Assembly: GCA_046349085.1 (NCBI GenBank)
Contig: JAXMDA010000002.1
Location: 441,649-505,648 of the forward strand
Direction of reading: 5' to 3'
Length of the DNA: 64,000 bases
DNA from: JAJXWB01 sp046349085
GTDB taxonomy: Bacteria; Pseudomonadota; Alphaproteobacteria; Rhizobiales; Beijerinckiaceae
The position numbers were made by a program, and so were the translations under genes. The notes beneath the pieces are model-generated. The model saw only the letters and a list, made by a program, of their open reading frames with translations, was not told the origin of the DNA and did not search any database. Shown piece after piece: positions 50,053 through 59,482 of this stretch; the first letter of the stretch is position 1, and the number at the start of each line of letters is the position of its first letter.

Positions 50053-50739
50053 CTAGGCCTGGATCGAGATCGCCTCGCGGCCCTTGGGCGTGTCGACGAC
50101 CTGCATGTTGACCGGCTGGCCTTCGACCAGGCGCTGGACGCCCGAGGACGTCAGCACGGAGATATGGACGAACACGTCCTTGCCGCCGTCGTTCGACTGC
50201 ACGAAGCCGAAGCCCTTGGTCTCGTCGAACCACTTGACCTTGCCGGAGACCGGGACGGCCGTGGACGGGTCGGGCGCGGCGCGCCGCGGACGGGGGCTGT
50301 CGCCGTAGCCGCCGCTGCCGCCGCCGAAACCGCCGGAGCGGGGCGGGCGGACTTCCTGCGCGGTCGAAAGATCGGCCTCGAGGATGCGGGTGACTTGCTG
50401 GCCCTTCTGGCCGGTCTGCACGTTGACCTTCAGCTTCGCGCCGGGCGGCAGGCTGTCATAGCCAGCCTGCTGAACAGCGCCGATGTGAAGGAAGGCGTCG
50501 CCGGTGCCGTTGCCAAGCTCGACGAAGCCGAAGCCCTTGTCGGCCTTGAACCACTTGACGGTGGCGTCGATTGGCGGGCTGGAGGGCGCCATGGAGGGGG
50601 CGCCCATGTCCGGGAATCCGCCGGGCGGTCCACCAAACTGGGGGCGCGGCGTTCTGTTCCGGGGGTTGTAGTCGTAACTCGGGCCGTCGTCATCGAAGCC
50701 GCGCTTGCGCGGGGGACGGAAATCTCTACCTTTGCTCAT
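50053..50739 (-). CDS. double cold-shock-domain protein
   Basis: A 228-residue protein with two cold-shock domains. The N-terminal ~55 residues are disordered (Arg/Gly/Pro-rich). CSD1 has ATVKWFKADKGFGFVEL and GDAFLHI; a Gly-rich linker (GGFGGGSGGYG) follows; CSD2 has GKVKWFDETKGFGFVQS and KDVFVHIS. Both RNP1 and RNP2 motifs are intact, so it should bind single-stranded RNA or DNA. Double-CSD proteins are common in alphaproteobacteria. A long leader (the gene-free stretch upstream) would fit cold-regulated translation, though this is inference. Confidence 0.93.
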   Translation of the reverse strand: MSKGRDFRPPRKRGFDDDGPSYDYNPRNRTPRPQFGGPPGGFPDMGAPSMAPSSPPIDATVKWFKADKGFGFVELGNGTGDAFLHIGAVQQAGYDSLPPGAKLKVNVQTGQKGQQVTRILEADLSTAQEVRPPRSGGFGGGSGGYGDSPRPRRAAPDPSTAVPVSGKVKWFDETKGFGFVQSNDGGKDVFVHISVLTSSGVQRLVEGQPVNMQVVDTPKGREAISIQA

Positions 50740-51284
50740 GCCTTATCGCTCGTTTCGCCACTTACGTGCGGTTTCCCTGTTCCGCACGGGTTCCCGACAG
50801 AACCGCCACACCTGCGCAAATGCCCATCCCGTCGGTCCTTCGACCAGCCGGAACGGAACGGCCTCCGCCTTTCACTAGACTTCGCTCTCGAATGCCATAA
50901 GCCCGCGCAAACCATCTTTTAGCGCCAAAATAAAGTGCTGGCTACTCAAACCCGCGAAAATTCTGAAGCCGGGCCGGCACATTTTTGCGCCAGCGGGCGC
51001 CGGCCATGCGGACTTGCAGCCTTGCCAGCGCCACGCCACAGCAGCGGCTCGCAAATACCGAGAGAGAAGGCCGCTGATATCGCACGCGTTTCATGATACA
51101 TAATTCGCATAATCAATATTATGGAACTTGCGAATAGGTAGACGCTGATCCAAACGCGCATTTACGCGCCGAAATGAAAAGCCCGGCGGAACATCCTGCG
51201 AACGCGGAACGAAACATGATCGAAGCTGACGCGCGGCAAATCCAAAGCCGGAGCCAGGGCCGTTCCTCACGAGATCGAATCGCG
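50740..51284. other. gene-free region upstream of the cold-shock gene with an AT-rich palindrome
   Basis: About 545 bp with no supported gene. The part near 50740-50940 probably contains the promoter and 5' leader of the cold-shock gene (read leftwards). At 51103-51135, ATTCGCA and TGCGAAT flank CATAAT-CAAT-ATTATG, two nested inverted repeats in an AT-rich island unusual for this GC-rich sequence. No promoter was assigned with confidence. Confidence 0.4.
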
Positions 51285-51362
51285 CCGCCGTCATGGCGAG
51301 CCAACGGATCGCGCGCAGCGCGCCCGATGACAGGCTCCGCGAACCACTCCATCCAATGGCGG
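51285..51362 (-). repeat. dispersed repeat element, inverted copy
   Basis: The reverse complement matches 28403-28469 closely over its length, including the core from TTCGCGGAGCCTGTCATCGG to GTTGGCTCGC. It lies 27 bp past the end of the PhnP-like hydrolase gene, in the gap before the cold-shock leader. Confidence 0.7.
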
Positions 51363-51388
51363 CGTTGTCTCCGCCCAATGAGGAAACG

Positions 51389-52183
51389 CTAGAGCTCGAT
51401 TCGCAGCCCGTCGAAGGCCGGCCTCACATTCGGCGGCAATTCCCGTGCAAGCGTCGCATAATCGAGATCGGTGTGCAGATTGGTCAGGATGGCGCGGCGC
51501 GGCTTCAGCCGGCCGATCCAGTCCAGCGCCTGCGCGACCGTCAGGTGGCTCGGATGCCGGCGATAACGCAGCGCATCGATGATCCAGACATCGAGGCCTT
51601 CGAGCAGCCTGGCCGAATCCGGCGGTATGTCGCTGACATCAGGCGTATAGGCGAGGTCGCCGAACCGGAAGCCCAGCGCGTCGATGTCGCCGTGTCGAAA
51701 CAATATCGGCAGCGCCTCGACCGGGCCGCCGGGGCCGTCCAGCGCCACCCTGACGCCCGGCGTGAGGCGATGCTCGCGCAGAAGCGGCGGATATTGGCTG
51801 CCTTCCGGCGTCCTGAAGATGTAGCCGAACTTTTCCCGCACGCCCTGCGAGGTCGCCTCGTCCATGTAGACCGGCAGCAGATGGCCTTGTTGGATCACGT
51901 ACGGCCGGACGTCGTCGATGCCGTGGATATGGTCGGCGTGGGCGTGGGTCAGCAGCACGGCGTCGATGTGCATGACGCGCGCGTCCAGAAGCTGCTCGCG
52001 GATATCAGGCCCGAGATCGACGAGCACTTCGGTCGAGCCGGCGATGCCTTGCCGCGAGACATGCAGCGCGCAGCGCCGCCGCCGGTTTTTCGGATTGGCC
52101 GGATCGCAGGCGCCCCAGCCCTGGGCGACGCGCGGCACGCCCGCCGACGAGCCGCAGCCGAGGATCGTCGCCGTGTAGCTCAT
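51389..52183 (-). CDS. MBL-fold metallohydrolase (PhnP-like)
   Basis: A 264-residue metallo-beta-lactamase-fold protein: ILGCGSSAGVPR at the N-terminus, metal motif LLTHAHADHIHGIDD, GYIFRTPEG, YTPDVSDI and LRYRRHPSHLTVAQAL. This matches the PhnP / RNase Z-related phosphodiesterase subgroup, often encoded after tatD. The substrate is unknown. It overlaps tatD by 4 bases (ATGA). The frame open to 53068 is shadow. Confidence 0.9.
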   Translation of the reverse strand: MSYTATILGCGSSAGVPRVAQGWGACDPANPKNRRRRCALHVSRQGIAGSTEVLVDLGPDIREQLLDARVMHIDAVLLTHAHADHIHGIDDVRPYVIQQGHLLPVYMDEATSQGVREKFGYIFRTPEGSQYPPLLREHRLTPGVRVALDGPGGPVEALPILFRHGDIDALGFRFGDLAYTPDVSDIPPDSARLLEGLDVWIIDALRYRRHPSHLTVAQALDWIGRLKPRRAILTNLHTDLDYATLARELPPNVRPAFDGLRIEL

Positions 52184-52965
52184 GCGGCGAGCGGCGGCAT
52201 CTTGGAGAAAATCCGCAGCGCATTGTCCGTTGTCGCGGCGGCCAGCTCCGCCGCGCCGATGCCGCGCGCTTCCGCCAGCACGGCTGCGGTTCTCGCCACA
52301 TAGGCCGGCTCGTTGCGCTTGCCGCGAAACGGCGCGGGCGCGAGGAACGGCGCGTCGGTCTCGACCAGCAGCCGGTCGAGCGGCGCGGCGGCGGCGATGT
52401 CGCGCAGCGCCTGGGAGTTCTTGAAGGTGACGACGCCCGAAAAGGAAATGTACAGCCCGAGCGCCAGCGCGCGCTCGGCCAGCTCCCGCGACGCCGTGAA
52501 GCAATGGAGCAGGGCCTTGAAAGCCCCCTTCCCCATTTCGTCTTCCAAAATGGCGGCCGTGTCGGCGTCGGCGTCGCGCGTGTGAATGACCAGCGGCAGG
52601 CCGCTCTCGCGCGCGGCCGCGATATGCGTCCGGAACACGCGCTGCGCCACGTCGCGCGGCGCGCGGTCGTAGTGATAGTCGAGCCCCGCCTCGCCGATCC
52701 CCACGCATTTCGGGTGCTGCGCCAGCGCCGCCAGCTCCGTCGCGCTCGCCTCGGGCGTGTCGTGGGCGTGATGGGGATGCGTGCCGACCGTGCAGAAAAC
52801 GTTGTCGTAGGCTTCCGCAATTCCGGCATAGGTCGGGAAGCGCTCGACATGGGTCGAGATCGTGATCATCCGCCCGACGCCAGCTTCCTTCGCGCGAGAC
52901 ACGACGGCGTCGCGTTCCGGCGCGAAATCGGGAAAGTCGAGATGGCAGTGCGTGTCGATGAGCAT
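52180..52965 (-). CDS. tatD: TatD-family DNase/deoxyribonuclease
   Basis: A 261-residue TIM-barrel metalloenzyme. IDTHCHLDFPDF carries the first HxH, GIGEAGLDYHYD the Glu, then PLVIHTRDA and LVETDAPFLAP close the metal site. Members degrade DNA (TatD) or act on other phosphodiesters. It starts 5 bp after metG and overlaps the next gene, matching the common metG-tatD-MBL order of rhizobia. Confidence 0.93.
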   Translation of the reverse strand: MLIDTHCHLDFPDFAPERDAVVSRAKEAGVGRMITISTHVERFPTYAGIAEAYDNVFCTVGTHPHHAHDTPEASATELAALAQHPKCVGIGEAGLDYHYDRAPRDVAQRVFRTHIAAARESGLPLVIHTRDADADTAAILEDEMGKGAFKALLHCFTASRELAERALALGLYISFSGVVTFKNSQALRDIAAAAPLDRLLVETDAPFLAPAPFRGKRNEPAYVARTAAVLAEARGIGAAELAAATTDNALRIFSKMPPLAA

Positions 52966-52970
52966 GGGTT

Positions 52971-54527
52971 TCAGGACTTCTTCTCGTCCTGCTCCACATA
53001 GCGCGGGAAGATCGGCGCCGGCGCGGGCAGGGCGGTCCCCTCCCCCAGCCTGTGCGCCGCGTCCGCATGGGCGAAGTCGCGGGCGTCAGCGGGCTGCGCC
53101 AGAATGTCGAGCAGCTTGCCCATCGCGCCGGGCATCGCAGGCTGCGCCATGATCGCCACCACCCGCAGCACTTCGGCCGTCACGCCCAAGACCGTCGCCA
53201 TGCGCGAAAAATCGGTCTTGCGCTTGGTCCACGGCTCCTCGCTTGCGAAATAGCGGTTGGCGTCCGCCACCACCTTGAAGGTTTCCGCCAGCGTCGTGTG
53301 GATGGCGAAGCTCTGCATCGCGGCCCGACATTTCTCGGGCAAGGCGTAGGCGGCCTCGAGGATCGCGCGGTCGGCTTCGGTCAGTTCGCCCCAGGCGGGC
53401 GCCCTGCCCTCGCAATTCTTGGCGATCATCGACAGGGAGCGCTGCGCGAGATTGCCGAGGTCGTTGGCGAGATCGGCGTTGGTGCGCGCCACGATCGCCT
53501 CGTGCGAATAGGAGCCGTCCTGCCCGAACGGCACTTCGCGCAGGAAGAAATAGCGCATCTGGTCGAGACCGTAGTCGCGCACGAGATCGGCCGGGCCGAT
53601 GACGTTGCCGACCGACTTCGACATTTTCTCCCCGCGATTGAACAGGAAGCCGTGCACCACGACCTGCCTCGGCAGTTCGATGCCCGCCGACATCAGGAAG
53701 GCCGGCCAGTAGATGCTGTGAAACCGCGTAATGTCCTTGCCGATCACATGCGCATCGCACGGCCAGAACCCTGCGCGCGGCGCCTGCGGATCGGGAAAGC
53801 CCGTCGCGGTGATGTAATTCGTCAGCGCGTCGACCCAGACGTACATAACGTGCTTCGGGTCGCCCGGCACCGGCACGCCCCAGTTGAAATTGGTGCGCGA
53901 GATCGAGAGATCCTCGAGGCCGCGCTTCACGAAGGCGACGATCTCGTTGCGGTAGGTCTCCGGCGTGACGAAATCCGGGTTCGCCTCGTAATGGGCGAGC
54001 AGGCGGTCGGCATAGGCCGAGAGCCGGAAGAGGTAATTCTCCTCCTCCATCCATTCGACCGGGCTGCCGGTCGGCGCGAATTTCCTGCCCTCGGCGTTCG
54101 TGGTCAGTTCGCCTTCGTCGAAATAGGCCTCGTCGCGGACGGAATACCAGCCCGCGTATTTCGACAGGTAAATGTCGCCGTTCGCCTGCATCCGCTTCCA
54201 GAGTTCCGTAACGGCGGCGGCGTGGCGGGGCTGGGTCGTGCGCACGAAATCGTCGGTCGGCGCATCGAGCAGCTCGCCCAGCGTCGCGAAATCGGCGGCG
54301 ACCTTGTCGACGAACTCCTGCGGCGTCACGCCGTCGCGCGCCGACGTCTGCTGCACCTTCAGCCCGTATTCGTCCATGCCGGTGATGAACAGGACGTCGT
54401 GCCCGTCGAGCCGCTTGAACCGCGCGATCGCGTCGGTCGCGATGCGCTCGTAGGCGTGGCCGATATGCGGCGCGCCATTCGCATAGGGAATGGCGGTGGA
54501 GATCATGAACTTGGGCCGTGACGTCAT
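52971..54527 (-). CDS. metG: methionyl-tRNA synthetase
   Basis: A 518-residue class Ia synthetase: STAIPYANGAPHIGHAYE holds the HIGH motif (PHIGH), GMDEYGLKVQQ follows, and GEKMSKSVGN is the KMSKS loop. The anticodon-binding helical domain includes LNLAQRSLSMI-type sequence near the end. There is no C-terminal EMAP-like dimerisation domain. The start at 54527 lacks a clear ribosome site; the frame open to 55331 is shadow. Confidence 0.97.
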   Translation of the reverse strand: MTSRPKFMISTAIPYANGAPHIGHAYERIATDAIARFKRLDGHDVLFITGMDEYGLKVQQTSARDGVTPQEFVDKVAADFATLGELLDAPTDDFVRTTQPRHAAAVTELWKRMQANGDIYLSKYAGWYSVRDEAYFDEGELTTNAEGRKFAPTGSPVEWMEEENYLFRLSAYADRLLAHYEANPDFVTPETYRNEIVAFVKRGLEDLSISRTNFNWGVPVPGDPKHVMYVWVDALTNYITATGFPDPQAPRAGFWPCDAHVIGKDITRFHSIYWPAFLMSAGIELPRQVVVHGFLFNRGEKMSKSVGNVIGPADLVRDYGLDQMRYFFLREVPFGQDGSYSHEAIVARTNADLANDLGNLAQRSLSMIAKNCEGRAPAWGELTEADRAILEAAYALPEKCRAAMQSFAIHTTLAETFKVVADANRYFASEEPWTKRKTDFSRMATVLGVTAEVLRVVAIMAQPAMPGAMGKLLDILAQPADARDFAHADAAHRLGEGTALPAPAPIFPRYVEQDEKKS

Positions 54528-54595
54528 GAACGCGGGTTTACAGGGGTTCGGTCCGCAAGGCGAGACGGTATCGAACCGGGCGTCGACGTCGCTGG

Positions 54596-55306
54596 CTATG
54601 CCGGGAGGACGACGACCTTCGTCTTCACCGGCGTACGCGAATAAAGGTCCATCATGTCCTGCGTGAGAAGACCGGTGCAGCCGCTCGTGAGATTGGTCCC
54701 GATCGTCTCCGGATCGCTCGTCGAATAGATCGTGTAGAGCGTGTAACGGCCGTTCTGGTAGAGATAGAGCGTGCGCGCGCCGAGCGGGTTGTCCAGGCCC
54801 GGCGGCATGCCGCCGGCGTATTTGGCGGCCTCGGGCTGGCGCTTGATCATTTCCTTGGGCGGCGTCCAGATGGGCCATTCGGCCTTGCGGCCGACATAGG
54901 CGTCGCCGCTCCACAGGAACCCTTCGCGGCCGACATTCGCGCCATAGCGCATGGCGTGTTCGTCGCCCTCGATGCGATAAACATAGTAATTGCCGGGATC
55001 GACGATGATCGTGCCGGGCGCTTCCTTGCTGGGGTAGTGAACCCTCTGGCGATAGAACTTCGGGTCGATCTTGCCGATATCGACCGCCGGAATCGCGAAT
55101 TTCTTGTCCGCGACGGACCCGTACATCTTCTCCGCCTCGGCGCGGCTCATGCCCTCGGTCGTCATGCAGCCGCCGAGTCCCAGCGCGCCCAGACCGGCGG
55201 CGGAGCCGAACAGAAACGACCGGCGGTCGAGACGTTCCGTCCGAAAAGCTTCGTCGCTTCTTTCGACAGCGGCGGCGGCCCGGATAGATATATTGGAGTT
55301 TCTCAT
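54596..55306 (-). CDS. L,D-transpeptidase-fold protein with altered catalytic motif
   Basis: A 236-residue YkuD-domain protein. A twin-Arg-like, lipobox-containing leader (LDRRSFLFGSAAGLGALGLGGCM) suggests an exported lipoprotein. The YkuD domain spans about 100-235. The usual HGT signature is IYST here, and SGC(I/V)R is SGCTGLL: the nucleophile cysteine is kept but the first histidine and the arginine are gone. Catalysis may be impaired or altered. It lies between holB and metG with 162 bp of its own upstream sequence, which contains the palindrome GTTACGTAAC (55367-55376), so it may be an insertion into the older operon. Confidence 0.82.
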   Translation of the reverse strand: MRNSNISIRAAAAVERSDEAFRTERLDRRSFLFGSAAGLGALGLGGCMTTEGMSRAEAEKMYGSVADKKFAIPAVDIGKIDPKFYRQRVHYPSKEAPGTIIVDPGNYYVYRIEGDEHAMRYGANVGREGFLWSGDAYVGRKAEWPIWTPPKEMIKRQPEAAKYAGGMPPGLDNPLGARTLYLYQNGRYTLYTIYSTSDPETIGTNLTSGCTGLLTQDMMDLYSRTPVKTKVVVLPA

Positions 55307-55468
55307 CTCTTCTCGCCCAATACGCCGGCATAAACCCGCGGAACTGCTTTCATTGCCGACATTGCCGTTACGTAACCCGATTGGCAAGTTAAAGCCCTGC
55401 CTGCGCGGCTTTTTCTGCGGCAATGTGGCTATCGGCCAACAGGTCGCCCCTGGTCCCGGACGGCGGCC

Positions 55469-56545
55469 CTACCGCGTCGCCGCGCCCAGTTCCTCGACGA
55501 TGCCGAGGATCAGCGCCCTCTTGTCGAGATTGTAGACGTCCGTCTCGCGCACGGACTTGCCGATCTTCTCCCAGGCCTCGGCCAGCGGCGCAAGGCTGCG
55601 CGGCCCCTGCCCGGCCGCGTCCTTCACGCGGGCGTCGAGCCAGAGGAGGACCGTCTCGATGAAGGCGTCGAACTCATTGGCCGCCGTCGGGCGGGAAATG
55701 GAATCGACGAGGTTCTGGACGCCGCCCCAGTCGATCTTCGGCAGATTGCGCAGCATCTCTTCCGCTATCCTGGCCGACGCCGCGCCCTGGCGCGCCAGAA
55801 TGCGGACGGCCTCGCGCACCGACCCGTCGGCGCGATGCGCGGCCTTTTCGATCTCGGCGTGCGTGTATTTCCGGAAGGCCTCGCCCTGCGCCTCGATCGC
55901 GTGAACGATGTCGGACGGCTTCAGCGGTTGCAGCATCAGCTTGCGGCAGCGCGAGCGGATTGTCGGCAGGAGGCGGCCCGGCTGGTGCGCCAGGATCAGG
56001 AACAGCGCCTTCGCCGGGGGCTCCTCCACCATCTTGAGCAGCGCGTTGGCGCTCGATTTGTTGAGTTCGTCCGCCGGGTCGACGATGCAGATGCGCCAGC
56101 CGCCGCCCGCCGCGTTGTGGTGGAACATGTGCAGCGCCCGCCGGGCGTCGTCGACCCGGATCTCGGTGAAGTGCTTCGGCGGCTTGGCCTGGAAGTTCCA
56201 CTCGCGCCGCAGCAGGAAGATGTCCGGCGCGGACAGCGAATCGATGAGATGCGCGGCCTTGGCGTCGGGATCGACGTAGAGGTCGCCCGCCTTCTGCACC
56301 GCCGGCAGGCGCGGGTCGGGATGAGCGGTCAGGAACCGGGCGATGCGCCACGCGAACGTCGCCTTGCCGATGCCCGGCCTGCCGCCGATCAGCCACGCGT
56401 GCGGCAGCCGGTCGGCCTTGTAGGCCTCGAGAAAATCGCGTTCCGCCGTCTTGTGGCCGAACAGCGTCTTGTTGGCGCGCGGGGCGAGCGCGCCCTCCAG
56501 CACGTCGCTTTCCGGCGGCGCCTCGTCGCGGCGGCGCGCGCTCAC
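55469..56545 (-). CDS. holB: DNA polymerase III subunit delta'
   Basis: A 358-residue clamp-loader subunit. FGHKTAERDFLEAYKADRLPHAWLIGGRPGIGKATFAWRIARFL contains a P-loop, and WRICIVDPADELNKSSANALLKMVEEPPAKALFLI plus PTIRSRCRKL are diagnostic of delta'. It starts at GTG overlapping the tmk stop (GTGA), so the two are translationally coupled, as in many bacteria. Confidence 0.94.
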   Translation of the reverse strand: MSARRRDEAPPESDVLEGALAPRANKTLFGHKTAERDFLEAYKADRLPHAWLIGGRPGIGKATFAWRIARFLTAHPDPRLPAVQKAGDLYVDPDAKAAHLIDSLSAPDIFLLRREWNFQAKPPKHFTEIRVDDARRALHMFHHNAAGGGWRICIVDPADELNKSSANALLKMVEEPPAKALFLILAHQPGRLLPTIRSRCRKLMLQPLKPSDIVHAIEAQGEAFRKYTHAEIEKAAHRADGSVREAVRILARQGAASARIAEEMLRNLPKIDWGGVQNLVDSISRPTAANEFDAFIETVLLWLDARVKDAAGQGPRSLAPLAEAWEKIGKSVRETDVYNLDKRALILGIVEELGAATR

Positions 56546-57243
56546 GACGCCGGGATCCCAAGCGGCGTGGGAAAGGCGCGGCGCGTCAGCGCCCAGATTT
56601 CGTCGGCGATCTCGTGCTCGGGCCAGGCCGCGTTGACCACCTTCATCCGCCCCGGTTCGCGCGTGGCGATATCGAGAAAGGCGCGACGCAAGGCCTGATG
56701 GAACGACAGGTCCTCGCTTTCGAAGCGGTCCGCCGCCGCGTCGCCTGCCCGCGCGCGGGCGCGGGCGAGGCCGAGCGACGGTTCGATGTCGAGCAGGAAG
56801 GTCAGGTCGGGCCGCACCGGGCCGACGACGACGCGCTCCAGAGCGGCGATCAGTTCCGGCTTCGCCTTGCCCGCCGCGCCCTGGTAGGCGCGCGTCGAAT
56901 CGGCGAAACGGTCGCAGATCACCCAGGCGCCGCTGGCCAGCGCCGGGCGGATCAGCGTGTCGATATGATCGATCCGCGCCGCGCCGAACAGCACCGCCTC
57001 CCCGAAGGCGCCGAGCCCGGCCGCCTTGCCGGCGAGCAGCGCGGCCCGCAACGCCTCGGCGCGGGGCGAGCCGCCGGGTTCGCGGGTGACGATCACCCGC
57101 ACGCCGGCCTGTTCGAGGTGCGCCCTGAGATGGCGCGCCTGCGTCGACTTGCCCGCGCCCTCGCCGCCTTCGAATGTGATGAAACGGCCGGGGACGACTG
57201 GCGCGGCTCCGGCTTCGGGCTTGTCGATCAAGGGCGCGTTCAT
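56542..57243 (-). CDS. tmk: thymidylate kinase
   Basis: A 233-residue dTMP kinase. FITFEGGEGAGKSTQARHLRAHLE is the P-loop, TREPGGSP the DRX-like motif, and DRFADSTRAYQG the substrate loop. It phosphorylates dTMP to dTDP. The start codon overlaps the stop of dacC by 4 bases (ATGA), and the end overlaps holB. Confidence 0.96.
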   Translation of the reverse strand: MNAPLIDKPEAGAAPVVPGRFITFEGGEGAGKSTQARHLRAHLEQAGVRVIVTREPGGSPRAEALRAALLAGKAAGLGAFGEAVLFGAARIDHIDTLIRPALASGAWVICDRFADSTRAYQGAAGKAKPELIAALERVVVGPVRPDLTFLLDIEPSLGLARARARAGDAAADRFESEDLSFHQALRRAFLDIATREPGRMKVVNAAWPEHEIADEIWALTRRAFPTPLGIPAS

Positions 57244-58421
57244 TTCTTCAGGACGTATTTGCGCATCATCTGTCCGACGAATTCCATGCCCGCGTCGAAC
57301 GAACGCCGCGGCAGGGACCCGACCACGACGTCCTCCTTCGCCTCGAGCGGGATGTCCAGCGCCAGCGCCTGCCCGCGCGTGAGCTTCAACCGCGCGATCA
57401 CCGTTCCTTTCTTGATCGGCGCCGTCAGCGGCCCGTCGAACACGATCTTGCCCTGCAGCCGCTCGCCGGAGCCGCGTGGCAGGAAGACCTTGACCTTCTG
57501 GCTCGCCGCCACCGGCACGTCATGCGGCTCGCCGCCATAGACCGGCACTGTCCCGATCGTCTCGCCGGCGTCGAACAGGCTCTTGGCGTCGAGCGAGCGG
57601 AAGCCCCAGAGCAGGAGCTTGCGGGCGTCGTCGGCGCGCTCCGTCGCGGTCTTGCAGCCGTTGAGCGAGACGATGAGGCGCTGGTTGTTCTCGACGGCGG
57701 AGCCGACGATGGCGAAGCCGCTCTCGTCGATATTGCCGGTCTTGAGCCCGTCGGCGCCGATGTTCATCAGCAGCAAGGGATTGCGGTTCTGCTGATTGAT
57801 CTTGTTCCAGGTGAAAGCCTTCTCGCCGAAGTACTTGTAGTAATCGGGATAGGTCTGGATGACATGCGCCGACAATTGCGCCATTTCGCGCACCGACGTC
57901 TTCTGTCGGGGATCGCTACGCCCCCAGGCGTTGGTGAAGGTCGAGCGCTTCATGCCGAGTTCGCGCGCCCGGCGCGTCATCGCCTCGCCAAAGGCTTCTT
58001 CCGTGCCGGCGAGCCCCTCCGCGATGGCGATCGCCGCGTCGTTGCCCGAATCGACGACAAGCCCGCGGATCAGATCCTCGATTCGCACCTGCGAATGCAG
58101 CGAGGCGAACATGCTCGAGCCCTTGGAGGGCGCCCCGCCCTCGCGCCAGGCCTTTTCGGAAATCTCGTAGGTCTGGTCGAGCGTGACCTTCCCTTCCTTG
58201 AGCGCCCGGAACAGCAGTTCGGCCGTCATGATCTTGGCGGTGGAAGCTGGCGAGGCCAGTTCGTCGGCGTTGCGCTCGAAGATGAAGGACTGGCTTTCGG
58301 CGTCCATGAGGACCGCCTGTCGGCAGGCGACATTGACCGTGGAGGTCTGCGCCTGCGCCGCCCATGACGCAAGAAGCCCGATCGCCGTGAAAGCGCGCAG
58401 CAGGAGTGCCGAGGAGCCCAA
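57240..58421 (-). CDS. D-alanyl-D-alanine carboxypeptidase (DacC/PBP5-like)
   Basis: A 393-residue penicillin-binding protein of class C (PBP5 type). Signal peptide is followed by the SxxK motif in ASPASTAKIM (serine nucleophile), SGN in VDSGNDAAI, and KTG in GLKTGNID. The C-terminal ~110 residues are the usual second domain, ending in an amphipathic anchor-like FVGQMMRKYVLKK. It trims stem pentapeptides of peptidoglycan. It overlaps tmk and lies 116 bp downstream of rlpA. Confidence 0.93.
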   Translation of the reverse strand: MGSSALLLRAFTAIGLLASWAAQAQTSTVNVACRQAVLMDAESQSFIFERNADELASPASTAKIMTAELLFRALKEGKVTLDQTYEISEKAWREGGAPSKGSSMFASLHSQVRIEDLIRGLVVDSGNDAAIAIAEGLAGTEEAFGEAMTRRARELGMKRSTFTNAWGRSDPRQKTSVREMAQLSAHVIQTYPDYYKYFGEKAFTWNKINQQNRNPLLLMNIGADGLKTGNIDESGFAIVGSAVENNQRLIVSLNGCKTATERADDARKLLLWGFRSLDAKSLFDAGETIGTVPVYGGEPHDVPVAASQKVKVFLPRGSGERLQGKIVFDGPLTAPIKKGTVIARLKLTRGQALALDIPLEAKEDVVVGSLPRRSFDAGMEFVGQMMRKYVLKK

Positions 58422-58537
58422 GATGTATTTCGCCTTCCGCTCGCGCCGCGCGGCAAGCCGGCGACGCAGTCCCCCGATGCCCGGACGGGCGTGCAGAGAT
58501 TAGCGGCGAACGCTTCGTTGCGGAAGCCTTTGGAAGA

Positions 58538-59482
58538 TCAGCGTTCCGCCATGTCCGCGCGGGCGGCGGCGCGCGACCGCGCGGCGGAGGAGACGCCCGC
58601 CATGGCCACGGCGCTGCGCCCGGCGATTGGCGTGCCGGCGCCGGGAATTGTGCCGAGGTCGAACGGCCGGGACGGCGGCAGCGGCGCGGCTGCGAGCGGC
58701 CTGCCGACCGGCGCCGCTTCCGCCTGCTGCTCCTCGTCGCCGTCGGCGTCGGTCGCGCTTGCGGCCGTCTGCGGCCTGAGCGCCGCCAGACGCGGCTTTT
58801 CAGGCGGGCGTTCGGCGACCATGACCGGCGCGCTGGCCGGCATGCCGTCGATCGTCGCGGGCGAGCCGTCGGTGCGCAGAGAGGCCAGCAAGGCGCTGTC
58901 GTTCGAGCCGCGGATCGGGGCCTTGGTCAGATACTCGACGCGGACCTTGGCCGTGCCGAAATGCTTGAACTGAAGGGCCTCGGCGACGCGCTGCGAAACG
59001 TCCATCACCCGGCCGCCGTGATAAGGGCCGCGGTCGTTGACGCGCACGACGATGGAATGCTGATTGCGCAGGTTGGTGACGCGGGCGTAGCTCGGCAGCG
59101 GCATGGTCGGATGCGCCGCCGAAATCGAGCCCCGGTCGAACACCTCGCCATTGGCCGTCTTGCGGCCGTGGAAATCGGCGCCGTACCAGGACGCCATGCC
59201 GACCTGCGCTATGCGGCGCTCGGAAGGATAATAAGTCTTGCCGGCGATCTGGTAGGGCTTCCCAACCATGTACTGGCCGCCGCCCTTCGGCACTTCCTCG
59301 CCGTCGGCGACGACGCGCGGCGACGCCGCGACGCCATATTTCGGGTCGATGCCGCCGCCGCCGGATGAATAGCGCTGGTTGTTCTGGGCGCAGCCCGCAA
59401 GCGCGGCGGCGCACACGACGATGGCGAACACGCGCGCGCCGGAGCGGGCGACGGAGATTTCAGTACGCATGGCAGGAGACAT
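58538..59482 (-). CDS. rlpA: RlpA-family septal ring lytic transglycosylase lipoprotein
   Basis: A 314-residue protein: lipoprotein leader with ALAGC lipobox, then the double-psi beta-barrel domain with MASWYGADFHGRKTANGEVFD, and VNDRGPYHGGRVMDVSQRVAEAL. No SPOR domain is seen; the C-terminal ~100 residues are Ala/Pro/Arg-rich and disordered. RlpA cleaves naked glycan strands at the septum. The start at 59482 is a choice between two close ATGs (59482, 59470); neither has a strong ribosome site. Confidence 0.9.
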   Translation of the reverse strand: MSPAMRTEISVARSGARVFAIVVCAAALAGCAQNNQRYSSGGGGIDPKYGVAASPRVVADGEEVPKGGGQYMVGKPYQIAGKTYYPSERRIAQVGMASWYGADFHGRKTANGEVFDRGSISAAHPTMPLPSYARVTNLRNQHSIVVRVNDRGPYHGGRVMDVSQRVAEALQFKHFGTAKVRVEYLTKAPIRGSNDSALLASLRTDGSPATIDGMPASAPVMVAERPPEKPRLAALRPQTAASATDADGDEEQQAEAAPVGRPLAAAPLPPSRPFDLGTIPGAGTPIAGRSAVAMAGVSSAARSRAAARADMAER

